A DNA stretch of 49,076 nucleotides from an archaeon GW2011_AR18 (GTDB lineage: Archaea; Nanobdellota; Nanobdellia; SCGC-AAA011-G17; GW2011-AR18): positions 1 through 49,076 of the forward strand of contig JWKX01000009.1 of assembly GCA_000806155.1 (NCBI GenBank). The letters are read 5' to 3'. The notes beneath the pieces were generated by a model. That model was not told the DNA's origin, searched no databases, and saw only the letters and a list, made by a program, of their open reading frames with translations. Below, one piece after another: positions 23,810 to 31,816 of the stretch. A program made the position numbers and the translations under genes. Numbering within the stretch: the first letter of the stretch is position 1; every line of letters begins with the position of its first letter.

Positions 23810-26653
23810 ATGGTAAGCGTTGAAGAGATACATAAAAGATTCAAATTAGTCACTACAGAAGTAGCAAAAGTAGTAATAGGACAGGAAGATGTAATAGAAC
23901 AGATGCAGATAGCTGTATTATGCAATGGACATGCACTATTGGAAGGCTATCCAGGATTAGCTAAAACATTACTAGTAAAAACAGTTTCTAACATTTTAGA
24001 TCTAAGATTCAGCAGAATACAGGGAACACCAGATCTATTACCAAGTGATATTACAGGAACTTACATAATTGATGAGAGCAAAGGAAAAAAAGAATTCAAA
24101 TTCCAGCCAGGACCAATATTTGCAAATGTAGTATTAGTAGATGAGGTAAATCGTGCTACTCCAAAAACACATTCAGCAATATTAGAAGCAATGCAGGAAA
24201 AACAGGTGACAATAGGAAATTCAACATATAAATTAGAGGAACCATTCTTTGTATTAGCTACGATGAATCCAATTGAGATGGAGGGAAGTCTAACATTAGA
24301 CCAAGATGTTTTTATAAATGGACAATTAAGAACTGGACAGGAGTTATTAGATTATACTATAAAGAATAATATACAGCCGACTAAAGAAGGAAATTTTAAT
24401 TTATATAAATTACCTGATTCTTATACTTATTCTTTAAATGAATATGGTAAATTGGAAAAAAGCGAATGTTCTTTCTATATTATTCCATGTAATGATGAAG
24501 TAATAACATTAAAGACAAGAATAGGAAGAGAGATAAAAGTAACAAAAAACCATCCTTTCTTAGTTAATGAAAAAGGAGAGATAAAATGGAAAAAAGCAGC
24601 GGAACTAGTTGAGGGTGATTACTTAGTTTCTATATCAAAATTAGATGATGAAAAATCAAAAACAGAATTAATGACACATCTGGAAGTTTTAAAAGAATTA
24701 GAAAGAAATTATAAAGTTATATATTATGAAGACTATTTAAAACTAAAGGAATTAACAAATAACTTCATAGATTATACAAAATTAGAAACTGGAACAGAAT
24801 TTGATAATATAAGAATAATAAACAAACTTGAAATAAAAGAAATAGCAAAAGAAATAGGATTAGAAAAAAATGAATATTGGCAATTAATAAGATTCTTAAG
24901 AAGACCAACGGAAAATATAATTATAAGAGAAAAACTAACATCTTATTTTATTAAAAAAAGAATTATAATAAATGAACCAACTGACTTTATAGACTCATTA
25001 AGGCCTATATCAATAAAAAGATTTAATGTAGATGAAGATATTACATTTTTATTAGCATTTATTTTGGGCGATGGAAGCAGTGTAGGTTCTATATTTGTTG
25101 CTCAAAAGAATTATCCTAAAGCATTTGATAGATTTGTAAATATATTAAATAATAAAGTAGGAGTTGGTGTTAGTTATATATCTAAAGATAAAACGGGATG
25201 CAGGTATACAAGCAAAAGTTCAAGACCATTTGTAAAATATATGTGCCTAAGATTTGGACTAAAAGAGGAAGGACATAAAACAGGAGGAATTCCTTCATGG
25301 ATTATAGAATTGCCTGCTGAATTAAGAAGAGAATTCTTGAAAACGTTCATTTGTCTAGAAGGATGTATAAGAGATAATAGAATAAGATTTTCACAAGCTA
25401 ATAAAAACAGTATTAATCTATTATCTTATATGTTATTAAAAGAGGGAATAATATCATGGTTTTCTGAGAAGAATAGATATAATGGAAAAGATTATGTAAT
25501 AAAAATACAAGGAGAAGACTTTTTGAATTATTTACTAAAAATAGGTTGGTTAGATGATGAAACAAGAACTTATTGGTTAGAGCAGGCTAAAAGTGGAAAA
25601 TATTCTCCATTCAGAGTAATTCCAGCACCTAGAGAAATGGTATTGAAACTTGTTGATTTATTAGGAATAAACTCATTCCACACATATAAAAACAGAAGAG
25701 ACTTATTATCAAGAGATTGGTATTGTGGATATAAATCAATAAAGCAAGGGAGAGAGAATATTTCTTTAGATATGTTTAAATTAATGTTAAAAGGACTTGA
25801 AGATGAAATAGTATTAAGAGAAAATACAAACCTAGAAACAATAAATCCTTTAGACGTAAGACATAGTGCAGTATTATGTGGTCTTTCAATAACTGAAATA
25901 GGAGAAAAAATAAATATAAGTCATGATGCTGTCTGGAATTATTATGAAACAGGAAACAGCAATAGTTCACAACAAATAGTTAAATGCATACAAAATGAAT
26001 TTATTACAAGAATAACTGAAGCAAGATCAATATTAAATTACTTAAAAAAATTAGTCCAAGAGGGAGTTATCTATGATAGAGTAGAAAAATTAGATTATTC
26101 AGCATATGATGGCTTAGCTTTTGGTTTAACTGTTCCTGGATTACATAATTATATAGGAGGATATGGAGCTACAGGATTAAATCATAATACATTTGTATTA
26201 TCAGAGGCACAAGTTGATAGGTTTTTATTTAAAATAAAAGTAGGATATCCGAAATTAGATGAAGAGATAGAGATAGCAGGTAAATATAGTGAGGAAGTTC
26301 CTGAAGAAATAAAATTAAAGAAAATATTTGATAAAAATGACCTATTACATTTACAATCAATGGTAAAACAAATGCCAATAGCAAATGATATAAAAAAATA
26401 TGCAGTAGAATTAGTTGCAAGCACAAGAAATAAAAAAGACTTAATAGAATACGGGGCAAGTCCAAGAGCAAGCATAGCACTAATAATGGCAGGAAAAGCA
26501 AAAGCATTAATGAGCGGAAGAAAATATGTAAGCAAAGATGATATAAATTCAATGGCATTGCCAGTATTAAGACATAGGATAATACCAAGTTTTGAAGCTG
26601 AAAGACAAAACATGACAGAAGATGATATAATACTTAAATTATTGAAGAAATGA
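23810..26653 (+). CDS. MoxR-family AAA+ ATPase containing an intein
   Basis: 947 aa precursor; about 313 aa after splicing, normal for MoxR. N-extein: Walker A GYPGLAKTLL (about residues 45-54), Walker B VLVDEVNRATPKTHSAILEAMQEKQV, sensor-1 region FFVLATMNPIEMEG. C-extein: TFVLSEAQVDRFLFKIKVGYPKLDEE and the lid (YGASPRASIALIMAGKAKALMSGRKYV). Joining G159 to T794 restores the family sequence NPIE.EG-T...EAQ.DRF. MoxR ATPases act with VWA proteins as chaperone-like machines. Its VWA and DUF58 partners flank it. The ATPase can be whole only after intein removal. Confidence 0.92.
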   Translation: MVSVEEIHKRFKLVTTEVAKVVIGQEDVIEQMQIAVLCNGHALLEGYPGLAKTLLVKTVSNILDLRFSRIQGTPDLLPSDITGTYIIDESKGKKEFKFQPGPIFANVVLVDEVNRATPKTHSAILEAMQEKQVTIGNSTYKLEEPFFVLATMNPIEMEGSLTLDQDVFINGQLRTGQELLDYTIKNNIQPTKEGNFNLYKLPDSYTYSLNEYGKLEKSECSFYIIPCNDEVITLKTRIGREIKVTKNHPFLVNEKGEIKWKKAAELVEGDYLVSISKLDDEKSKTELMTHLEVLKELERNYKVIYYEDYLKLKELTNNFIDYTKLETGTEFDNIRIINKLEIKEIAKEIGLEKNEYWQLIRFLRRPTENIIIREKLTSYFIKKRIIINEPTDFIDSLRPISIKRFNVDEDITFLLAFILGDGSSVGSIFVAQKNYPKAFDRFVNILNNKVGVGVSYISKDKTGCRYTSKSSRPFVKYMCLRFGLKEEGHKTGGIPSWIIELPAELRREFLKTFICLEGCIRDNRIRFSQANKNSINLLSYMLLKEGIISWFSEKNRYNGKDYVIKIQGEDFLNYLLKIGWLDDETRTYWLEQAKSGKYSPFRVIPAPREMVLKLVDLLGINSFHTYKNRRDLLSRDWYCGYKSIKQGRENISLDMFKLMLKGLEDEIVLRENTNLETINPLDVRHSAVLCGLSITEIGEKINISHDAVWNYYETGNSNSSQQIVKCIQNEFITRITEARSILNYLKKLVQEGVIYDRVEKLDYSAYDGLAFGLTVPGLHNYIGGYGATGLNHNTFVLSEAQVDRFLFKIKVGYPKLDEEIEIAGKYSEEVPEEIKLKKIFDKNDLLHLQSMVKQMPIANDIKKYAVELVASTRNKKDLIEYGASPRASIALIMAGKAKALMSGRKYVSKDDINSMALPVLRHRIIPSFEAERQNMTEDDIILKLLKK
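24287..26188 (+). mobile_element. Intein with LAGLIDADG homing endonuclease in MoxR
   Basis: 634 aa, from Ser1 (SLTLDQDVFINGQLRTGQE) to the terminal LNHN, followed by Thr as +1. Splicing blocks: block B VTKNHPFLV, block F/G DGLAFGLTVPGLHNYIGGYGATGLNHN. The two endonuclease motifs are LAFILGDGSS (about precursor residue 415) and FLKTFICLEGCIRD (about 512), both with an acidic residue, so it may be active. Extra parts explain the size: a helix-turn-helix-like stretch before the endonuclease (IKEIAKEIGLEKNEYWQLIRFL) and another near residue 692 (LSITEIGEKINISHDAVWNYY). Insertion is at the conserved sensor-1 site, as usual for inteins. Confidence 0.9.
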
Positions 26654-26680
26654 GATTATTAAATAAATATTAGGAATAAG

Positions 26681-27412
26681 ATGTATAAAAAAATAAAAAT
26701 TTTAATTATTATATTATTTGTTATATTAATTTTCTTTGGTTTATTTGTTAAATATAATCCTCCAGTTAGTGGAATTATTTTGGATTCATTAACAAAACAA
26801 CCAGTCTTTGGTGTGCCTGTAGAAAGAATTATTTCGTATAATTTGCCGATACCTCCATTTCCTGATGGCATTCATGGAGATATCAAATATGATACACTGA
26901 CGAATGAAAAAGGAGAATTTCGTTTTGGCTTTAAAATCTCTCCAAAAATTGGCCACAGTGATACTTTGTATATAAATGAATTTGGAACTAGAATTAAAAA
27001 CTATACTAAGCTTAGAAGAGAAGACTCATCTTTTGTTACTCTCAGTAATCCAATTCTTTTGGAGCCAACTTTGAATATTATAACTAAATGTGGTAATGAT
27101 GCAGAATGCTTGGCTGCAAATTCTGCGGAATATTTGCACTCTAGAAAGAGTGTTTCAGACTGCAGTTCTATAGGTGAATCCGGCATGGATATTTTAGCTG
27201 GAAAGAATGGGTGTATAGCTGATTTTGCAATTTCAACTAATAATCTCTCTATTTGTTATTTGATTAGTAGAGATTTAGTTAAGGATATGTGCATAAAAGA
27301 TTTTGCTATTGCAAAAAATAATATTTCTGTTTGTGATTTTATCAATGATTTTGATGAAAATAATTATTGTGTTGCAAATATTAAATACCGCGAAAAAATT
27401 CGAAAAAAATGA
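26681..27412 (+). CDS. Membrane-anchored protein with carboxypeptidase-regulatory-like domain; likely inserted
   Basis: 243 aa. One N-terminal helix (IKILIIILFVILIFFGLFV), then a beta domain resembling the carboxypeptidase-regulatory fold (VSGIILDSLTKQPVFGVPVE ... LTNEKGEFRFGF). The C-terminal part has a repeated pattern: GCIADFAISTNNLSIC, then MCIKDFAIAKNNISVC, then YCVANIK. The coding strand is visibly more T-rich and less ATA/AGA-biased than neighbouring operon genes. It separates MoxR from DUF58, which are normally adjacent, so it looks like a later insertion. Function unknown. Confidence 0.6.
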   Translation: MYKKIKILIIILFVILIFFGLFVKYNPPVSGIILDSLTKQPVFGVPVERIISYNLPIPPFPDGIHGDIKYDTLTNEKGEFRFGFKISPKIGHSDTLYINEFGTRIKNYTKLRREDSSFVTLSNPILLEPTLNIITKCGNDAECLAANSAEYLHSRKSVSDCSSIGESGMDILAGKNGCIADFAISTNNLSICYLISRDLVKDMCIKDFAIAKNNISVCDFINDFDENNYCVANIKYREKIRKK

Positions 27413-27495
27413 CTTACTTTTTTTTGATGTTTTGAAAAATAAGATAAGGATTAAATTATAGTTAACTTTATTAAATAAAAAAACAAAATAATCAT

Positions 27496-28344
27496 ATGAT
27501 AAATACAGATTTTCTAAGACAGTTAGATAAGTTCAACTTAGTAATCAAGAAAAGAGTAACTTCTAGTTTTACAGGAGAGAGAAGATCAGAATTCACAGGA
27601 TCAGGATTAATATTCAGCGATTATGCAAATTATTCACAAGGAGATGATTTCAAGCATATAGACTGGAGATTATATGCAAAAACAGAAAAATTATATGTGA
27701 AAAGATACGAAGAAGATAGAAATTTAACAGTGCATATAATCTTAGATTATTCAGCAAGCATGGATTTTGGAACAAAAATAAAAAAATATGAGTATGCATC
27801 AATGATAGGATTAGGATTTGCATATATAGCAATGGGGAATAATGAAAAATTTGTATTAAGCACATTTGATGATAAACTAGATGTATTCAGGCCAAAAAAA
27901 GGAGGGAGACAACTTGCAAGAATGTTAGAATATCTGAATACTAAGAAACCAATAGGATTAACAAACTTTGAGAGTTCATTAATAAAATACCAGTCATTGA
28001 TAAATTCAAGAGCATTAGTAATAATAATATCAGACTTCTTCTATGATTTAGAACAATTAAATAATGTATTACACAGGTATAAAAAAAATAAAATAAAATT
28101 AATACAAGTATTAGATGGAATAGAGAAGAATATGAATATAGAGGGAGATTACAATTTAATAGATTTAGAGTCAGATGCAAGAATGAAAACATTCATAGAT
28201 CCATACTTAAGGAAAAAATATTATGAAAAATTAGAACAACATAATAATAATATTATAAATATGTGTTCAGAAGTAGGAGCTGATTTTTACAGTGTAGGAA
28301 CAAATGAAGAGATATTTGATGTGTTTTATAAAATATTGAACTAA
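27496..28344 (+). CDS. DUF58 family protein (MoxR partner)
   Basis: 282 aa. It carries the DUF58 hallmark GDDFKHIDWRLYAKTEKLYVKRYEEDRNL, followed by a VWA-like strand with ILDYSASMDFG (D-x-S-x-S). There is no membrane segment. DUF58 proteins regularly accompany MoxR ATPases and VWA proteins and are thought to form one cytoplasmic unit. Here it comes after the inserted 26681 gene and has an 83-nt spacer with its own A/T-rich upstream region, so it may be transcribed separately. Confidence 0.88.
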   Translation: MINTDFLRQLDKFNLVIKKRVTSSFTGERRSEFTGSGLIFSDYANYSQGDDFKHIDWRLYAKTEKLYVKRYEEDRNLTVHIILDYSASMDFGTKIKKYEYASMIGLGFAYIAMGNNEKFVLSTFDDKLDVFRPKKGGRQLARMLEYLNTKKPIGLTNFESSLIKYQSLINSRALVIIISDFFYDLEQLNNVLHRYKKNKIKLIQVLDGIEKNMNIEGDYNLIDLESDARMKTFIDPYLRKKYYEKLEQHNNNIINMCSEVGADFYSVGTNEEIFDVFYKILN

Positions 28345-28353
28345 TCTTGAAAT

Positions 28354-28387
28354 ATTTACGGAAAAAACTGCATAAGACTTATAAATT
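28354..28387 (+). promoter_or_regulatory. Promoter of cassette copy 1, nearly identical to copy 2
   Basis: TTTACGgAAAAAACTgCATAAGACTTATAAA precedes the first small membrane gene, with the TATA-like CTTATAAA about 25 nt before the ATG at 28407. The same block recurs at 28904-28934. Confidence 0.6.
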
Positions 28388-28406
28388 CTAAATATAGTAT
28401 AATATC

Positions 28407-28577
28407 ATGGTTTCAAAAAAGAAGAGTTTATTGTTATTAGCTGGTGTATTTTCTACTGTTGCTGGAATAATGTTTATGATACCATCATTTTTAAAAGCTT
28501 CATACTATATTGCAGCATTCTCTACTGTATTAGTAGTTGCTGGGCTTATATTAATAGCAATAGCTTTTGGTGATTAA
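28407..28577 (+). CDS. Small two-helix membrane protein, cassette copy 1 gene a (not in ORF track)
   Basis: 56 aa: KKKSLLLLAGVFSTVAGIMFMIPSFL, then ...STVLVVAGLILIAIAFGD. Two membrane helices with a short turn and a C-terminal FGD. The downstream copy (28957) shares GIVSIVLGAAFLIPSF and LMAVAFGDD, so this is a real gene under shared constraint. It stops 1 nt before the next gene. Function unknown. Confidence 0.7.
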   Translation: MVSKKKSLLLLAGVFSTVAGIMFMIPSFLKASYYIAAFSTVLVVAGLILIAIAFGD

Positions 28578-28578
28578 C

Positions 28579-28854
28579 ATGAATTTAAATTATAATATAA
28601 AAAAGAATTTGCTGGATTTAGAATATAACAAAAACTTACAATATTTTAATACTACAATAGTAATATTATTCACTTATATCATAGGTTTGGTTATTGCGTT
28701 TGTCACAAAACAAATAGATGTAAAAAATAATATCCAATTATCAATTGTTACTATAATCTCTTTAATATTAATATTCGTTTTATTAGTATTTCTTGTTCTT
28801 ATAAAAGATTCTATGAAAAAAGTAATAAGCCAGATAAAAGAACTGAAAATCTAA
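28579..28854 (+). CDS. Small two-helix membrane protein, cassette copy 1 gene b
   Basis: 91 aa from ATG 28579; the track's upstream TTG would run into the previous gene. It has a charged amphipathic head (KKNLLDLEYNKNLQYFNT), two helices (VILFTYIIGLVIAFV; LSIVTIISLILIFVLLVFLVLI) and a charged tail ending QIKELKI. The copy at 29130 has the same length and the identical head and tail. Function unknown; the conserved charged head may be a protein-binding site. Confidence 0.72.
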   Translation: MNLNYNIKKNLLDLEYNKNLQYFNTTIVILFTYIIGLVIAFVTKQIDVKNNIQLSIVTIISLILIFVLLVFLVLIKDSMKKVISQIKELKI

Positions 28855-28903
28855 TTCTTAATCAAAATCTCAAAGATAAATAATTAACTAATTTTTTGTA
28901 AAA

Positions 28904-28934
28904 TTTACGAAAAAATCTACATAAGACTTATAAA
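28904..28934 (+). promoter_or_regulatory. Promoter of cassette copy 2
   Basis: TTTACGaAAAAATCTaCATAAGACTTATAAA, the same 31-nt block as copy 1 with three differences. The TATA-like element lies about 25 nt before ATG 28957. The duplication therefore included the promoter. Confidence 0.6.
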
Positions 28935-28956
28935 GTTCATTTCTTTATTATTCATT

Positions 28957-29130
28957 ATGAAAATAAGACAAAAGAAAATGTTATTGACTTCTGGGATAGT
29001 CTCTATAGTCCTAGGCGCAGCTTTTTTAATCCCATCATTTATCAGTGAGATATGGTTCTTGGCTGTTATATCAGCTATATTGTTAATATTAGGACCAATA
29101 TTAATGGCTGTAGCATTTGGTGATGATTAA
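28957..29130 (+). CDS. Small two-helix membrane protein, cassette copy 2 gene a (not in ORF track)
   Basis: 57 aa: KIRQKKMLLTSGIVSIVLGAAFLIPSF, then ...SAILLILGPILMAVAFGDD. Paralogue of the 28407 gene. Its stop overlaps the next start as TAATG, so the two are coupled. Function unknown. Confidence 0.7.
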   Translation: MKIRQKKMLLTSGIVSIVLGAAFLIPSFISEIWFLAVISAILLILGPILMAVAFGDD

Positions 29131-29405
29131 TGAATATAAGCGATAACTTAAAGAAAAATCTTTTAGATCTAGAATACAATAAAAACTTACAATATTTTAA
29201 TACATGCTTAGTAATCATATTTACTTATCTTATAGGATTAATCTTTGCAATATTATCAAGACAGGTGGATATATCAAATTTTTTACAATTAGTCATTTTA
29301 ATCATATTCACACTAGTTTTTCTTCTTATAATGTTTTATTTTTTGATAGATCTTAAAACAGCATTAAATAGAATAGTAAAAGAGATAAAAGAACTGAAAA
29401 TTTAA
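29130..29405 (+). CDS. Small two-helix membrane protein, cassette copy 2 gene b
   Basis: 91 aa. The head LKKNLLDLEYNKNLQYFNT and tail EIKELKI are almost identical to the copy at 28579, while the two helices have diverged at many positions. This suggests the soluble ends carry the function. The stop overlaps the end of the convergent AMP phosphorylase remnant. Confidence 0.72.
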   Translation: MNISDNLKKNLLDLEYNKNLQYFNTCLVIIFTYLIGLIFAILSRQVDISNFLQLVILIIFTLVFLLIMFYFLIDLKTALNRIVKEIKELKI

Positions 29406-30803
29406 TTCTTAATCAAAATCTTTTCTCTAGAACTAAAATTAAATACTTTAGATAAATTAAAACTTTTAGCATATTCTAATTTTTTAATATTATCAGCGTA
29501 AATAGTAATAAGAGGATCTCCAACTGATACTTTATCATTTAATTTCTTATGCAAATAAAGACCAGAACCTTTGTCAAATATCTGAAGAAGAGACTTTAGG
29601 ATTACCACCCTGAGCTTTGATAATATCTTTCATCTTATGAAGAGCAAGACCAGAATCAAGAATGTTCTTAGCTTTATTATAAGAATTAGGGACACCAGCC
29701 ATCTCTAAGATCATAGAAGCCATGTACAAAGATTTGTCTCTTAAATCAACAGGACCATGGCCTTCAAGAACAGAGAGAACATCACGAGCTTCTAATGCGG
29801 GACCAACACCATTACCAACAGGCTGAGAACCGTCTGTCAATAAAACTTTGATATTCATATTTAATCTTCTACCAAGAACAATAAATTTCTTAGCAAGATC
29901 TTTAGCTTTCTTTATCTCTTTAATCTTAGCTTCAGGACCAACAGGAATATCAATTATAACATGAGAGGCTCCAGCAGAGGCTTTCTTAGCAAGAATAGAG
30001 GCAAGCATAATACCCTCAGGATCAAGATTCAAAGGACGTTCAAGTTTTATCAATTTATCATCAGCTGAAGCAAGATCCATAGTGCCACCCCACACCATAC
30101 AAGCATTAGTTTTTTTAACAATATCCATAATCTTTTCTTTAGAATGCGATACAGGAGCAAGAACTTCCATGACATCAGAAGTACCAGCAGGAGATGTGAT
30201 AGACCTAGTAGAAGTCTTAGGCATATAAAAACCAGCAGCAGCAATAATAGGGGTAATAACCATAGTAGTCCTATTAGCAGGCAATCCTCCCACGCTGTGT
30301 TTATCTACAACCGTTTTTCCAGAAAAATTCAGTCTTCCCCCATTATTCAGGATAGCTTCAGTAAGATAGGCTGCTTCATCAAGAGATAATTTATGGATAT
30401 AACATCCAGAGACAAAATAAGTTGATTCAATCTCAGTCAATTCATTATTAACAATATCCTTAATTATCTTATCCATCTCATCTTTAGATAATTCATGACC
30501 ATCAAGTTTTTTTTTAATAAATTCAAGAGATACAGGCTTAGGTATGATAGAGGCATTTACTAATTCATTATCTCTAATACCAAGAATATCTGAGACATCA
30601 AGGAATAAACCAATCTCATTTTCTGCAATTTCTTTTTTACCATAAGAAAAATCTACTGCAACAACTAATTCTTTTTTAGAACCATCTCTAATCTTAATCC
30701 TATCTAATGGTTCAATATTCAGTTTAGCTGCTGTAACCTTATTCAAGATAGCAATATATGGTCCTTTAGTAGCAATATTCAGTATTTTAGCCTTAAGCTT
30801 CAT
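29402..30803 (-). pseudogene. AMP phosphorylase with C-terminal deletion and frameshift
   Basis: The main frame (30803 to 29574) has the archaeal AMP phosphorylase body, including VVDKHSVGGLPANRTTMVITPI, KTSTRSITSPAGTSDVMEVL and MVWGGTMDLASADDKLI, ending KAQGGNPKVSSSDI-stop. The second frame (29608 to 29402) resumes with the family's C-terminal domain (DKGSGLYLHKKLNDKVSVGDPLITIYAD). Roughly 30-35 residues normally between these parts are absent and the register is shifted. I chose ATG 30803 over the track's TTG 30809. The enzyme splits AMP into adenine and ribose-1,5-bisphosphate for the RuBisCO-linked AMP pathway. The active-site region is intact, so partial function is possible. Confidence 0.8.
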
Positions 30804-31764
30804 TCTCAAGCTCCGGGTAGTATTCTTTAATTATTATAATCAGAGCAGATAATAATACTGGACCAGCAATAAAACCAATAAAACCAAATAATTTGATACC
30901 CCCAAAAATACCTACAATAACAACCAGAGGATGGAGTTTAGCTTTATCACCTATAATCTTTGCTTTAACTAAATTCTCAATAAGGACAAGTATTACCCCA
31001 AGTATTATAATGCCTGCAACAGTATAAGTATTGCCTCTCAAGAAATGTATTATTCCAAGAGGAATTAAAACTACTGAAGAGCCAAGCAACGGGATAAGAG
31101 CTAGAATTCCTATCAATATAGATAAAAAGAAAGCAGGATTAACACCAATTATCTTGAAAGTTATCAGTGAAATAACAAACATAATAGCTGCAGTAACAAA
31201 TAACCCATAAACAATAGCGAAAGTTGTGTCACCAACATGATTCAGAAGAGCATCTTTATCTTTAACAGGAAGGAAACTCTTAATCTTTTTAACAATACTA
31301 TCTCCGTATAATAATAATGTAAATGTTGTATATAATATTATCAAGAAATCAATAAGTTTAGTTGGAATAGATTTTATAAAATTAGAAGCAATAGCTGATG
31401 TTTCAGCAACTAACTTAGAATAATTATTTGTAATAAAATCATTACCGCCAATATAAGAGTTGATTGCGTCTGAATTGATAATCCCTGAATTATAAAGATT
31501 GAAAGTCTCTATAGCTAGGTTTGTAGCAATCAGCGCCAAAGGGACAATAATTATCAAAATAATCAATATAACAACCATTACAGCATTGAAAGTCTTATGA
31601 GGAATTGTTTTATTCAACTTTTTGTAAATAGGATAGAATAAGTAGGCAAAAATAAAACCACAAATAAGAGCTGGAATAAATGGCTGGATAATCAGGTATG
31701 TAATGTATAAAACTATTATAAGACTAAACAGCAGAGAATATCTCTTAATTTGATCCTTACCCAT
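30793..31764 (-). CDS. AI-2E/PerM family permease
   Basis: 323 aa with about seven or eight membrane helices. The start pattern (IIVLYITYLIIQPFIPALICGFIFAYLFYPIYKKL) and the late region PAFFLSILIGILALIPLLGSSVVLIPLGI, IIGDKAKLHPLVVIVGIFGGIKLFGFIGFIAGPVLL are typical of the AI-2E transporter (PerM) family, of normal length. The substrate in archaea is unknown; some members are exporters or Na+/H+ antiporters. The 3' end overlaps the AMP phosphorylase start by about 11 nt, so the two are co-transcribed. Confidence 0.87.
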   Translation of the reverse strand: MGKDQIKRYSLLFSLIIVLYITYLIIQPFIPALICGFIFAYLFYPIYKKLNKTIPHKTFNAVMVVILIILIIIVPLALIATNLAIETFNLYNSGIINSDAINSYIGGNDFITNNYSKLVAETSAIASNFIKSIPTKLIDFLIILYTTFTLLLYGDSIVKKIKSFLPVKDKDALLNHVGDTTFAIVYGLFVTAAIMFVISLITFKIIGVNPAFFLSILIGILALIPLLGSSVVLIPLGIIHFLRGNTYTVAGIIILGVILVLIENLVKAKIIGDKAKLHPLVVIVGIFGGIKLFGFIGFIAGPVLLSALIIIIKEYYPELENEA

Positions 31765-31786
31765 ATACTAAATATTCGATGTATGA

Positions 31787-31795
31787 TTTATAAAT
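31787..31795. promoter_or_regulatory. Symmetric TATA box between divergent genes
   Basis: TTTATAAAT lies midway in the 52-bp gap between the permease (start 31764, minus) and the fusion gene (start 31817, plus), about 22-30 nt from each ATG. It could serve both directions. Confidence 0.45.
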
Positions 31796-31816
31796 GTTTT
31801 GTGTATATAAAAATCT

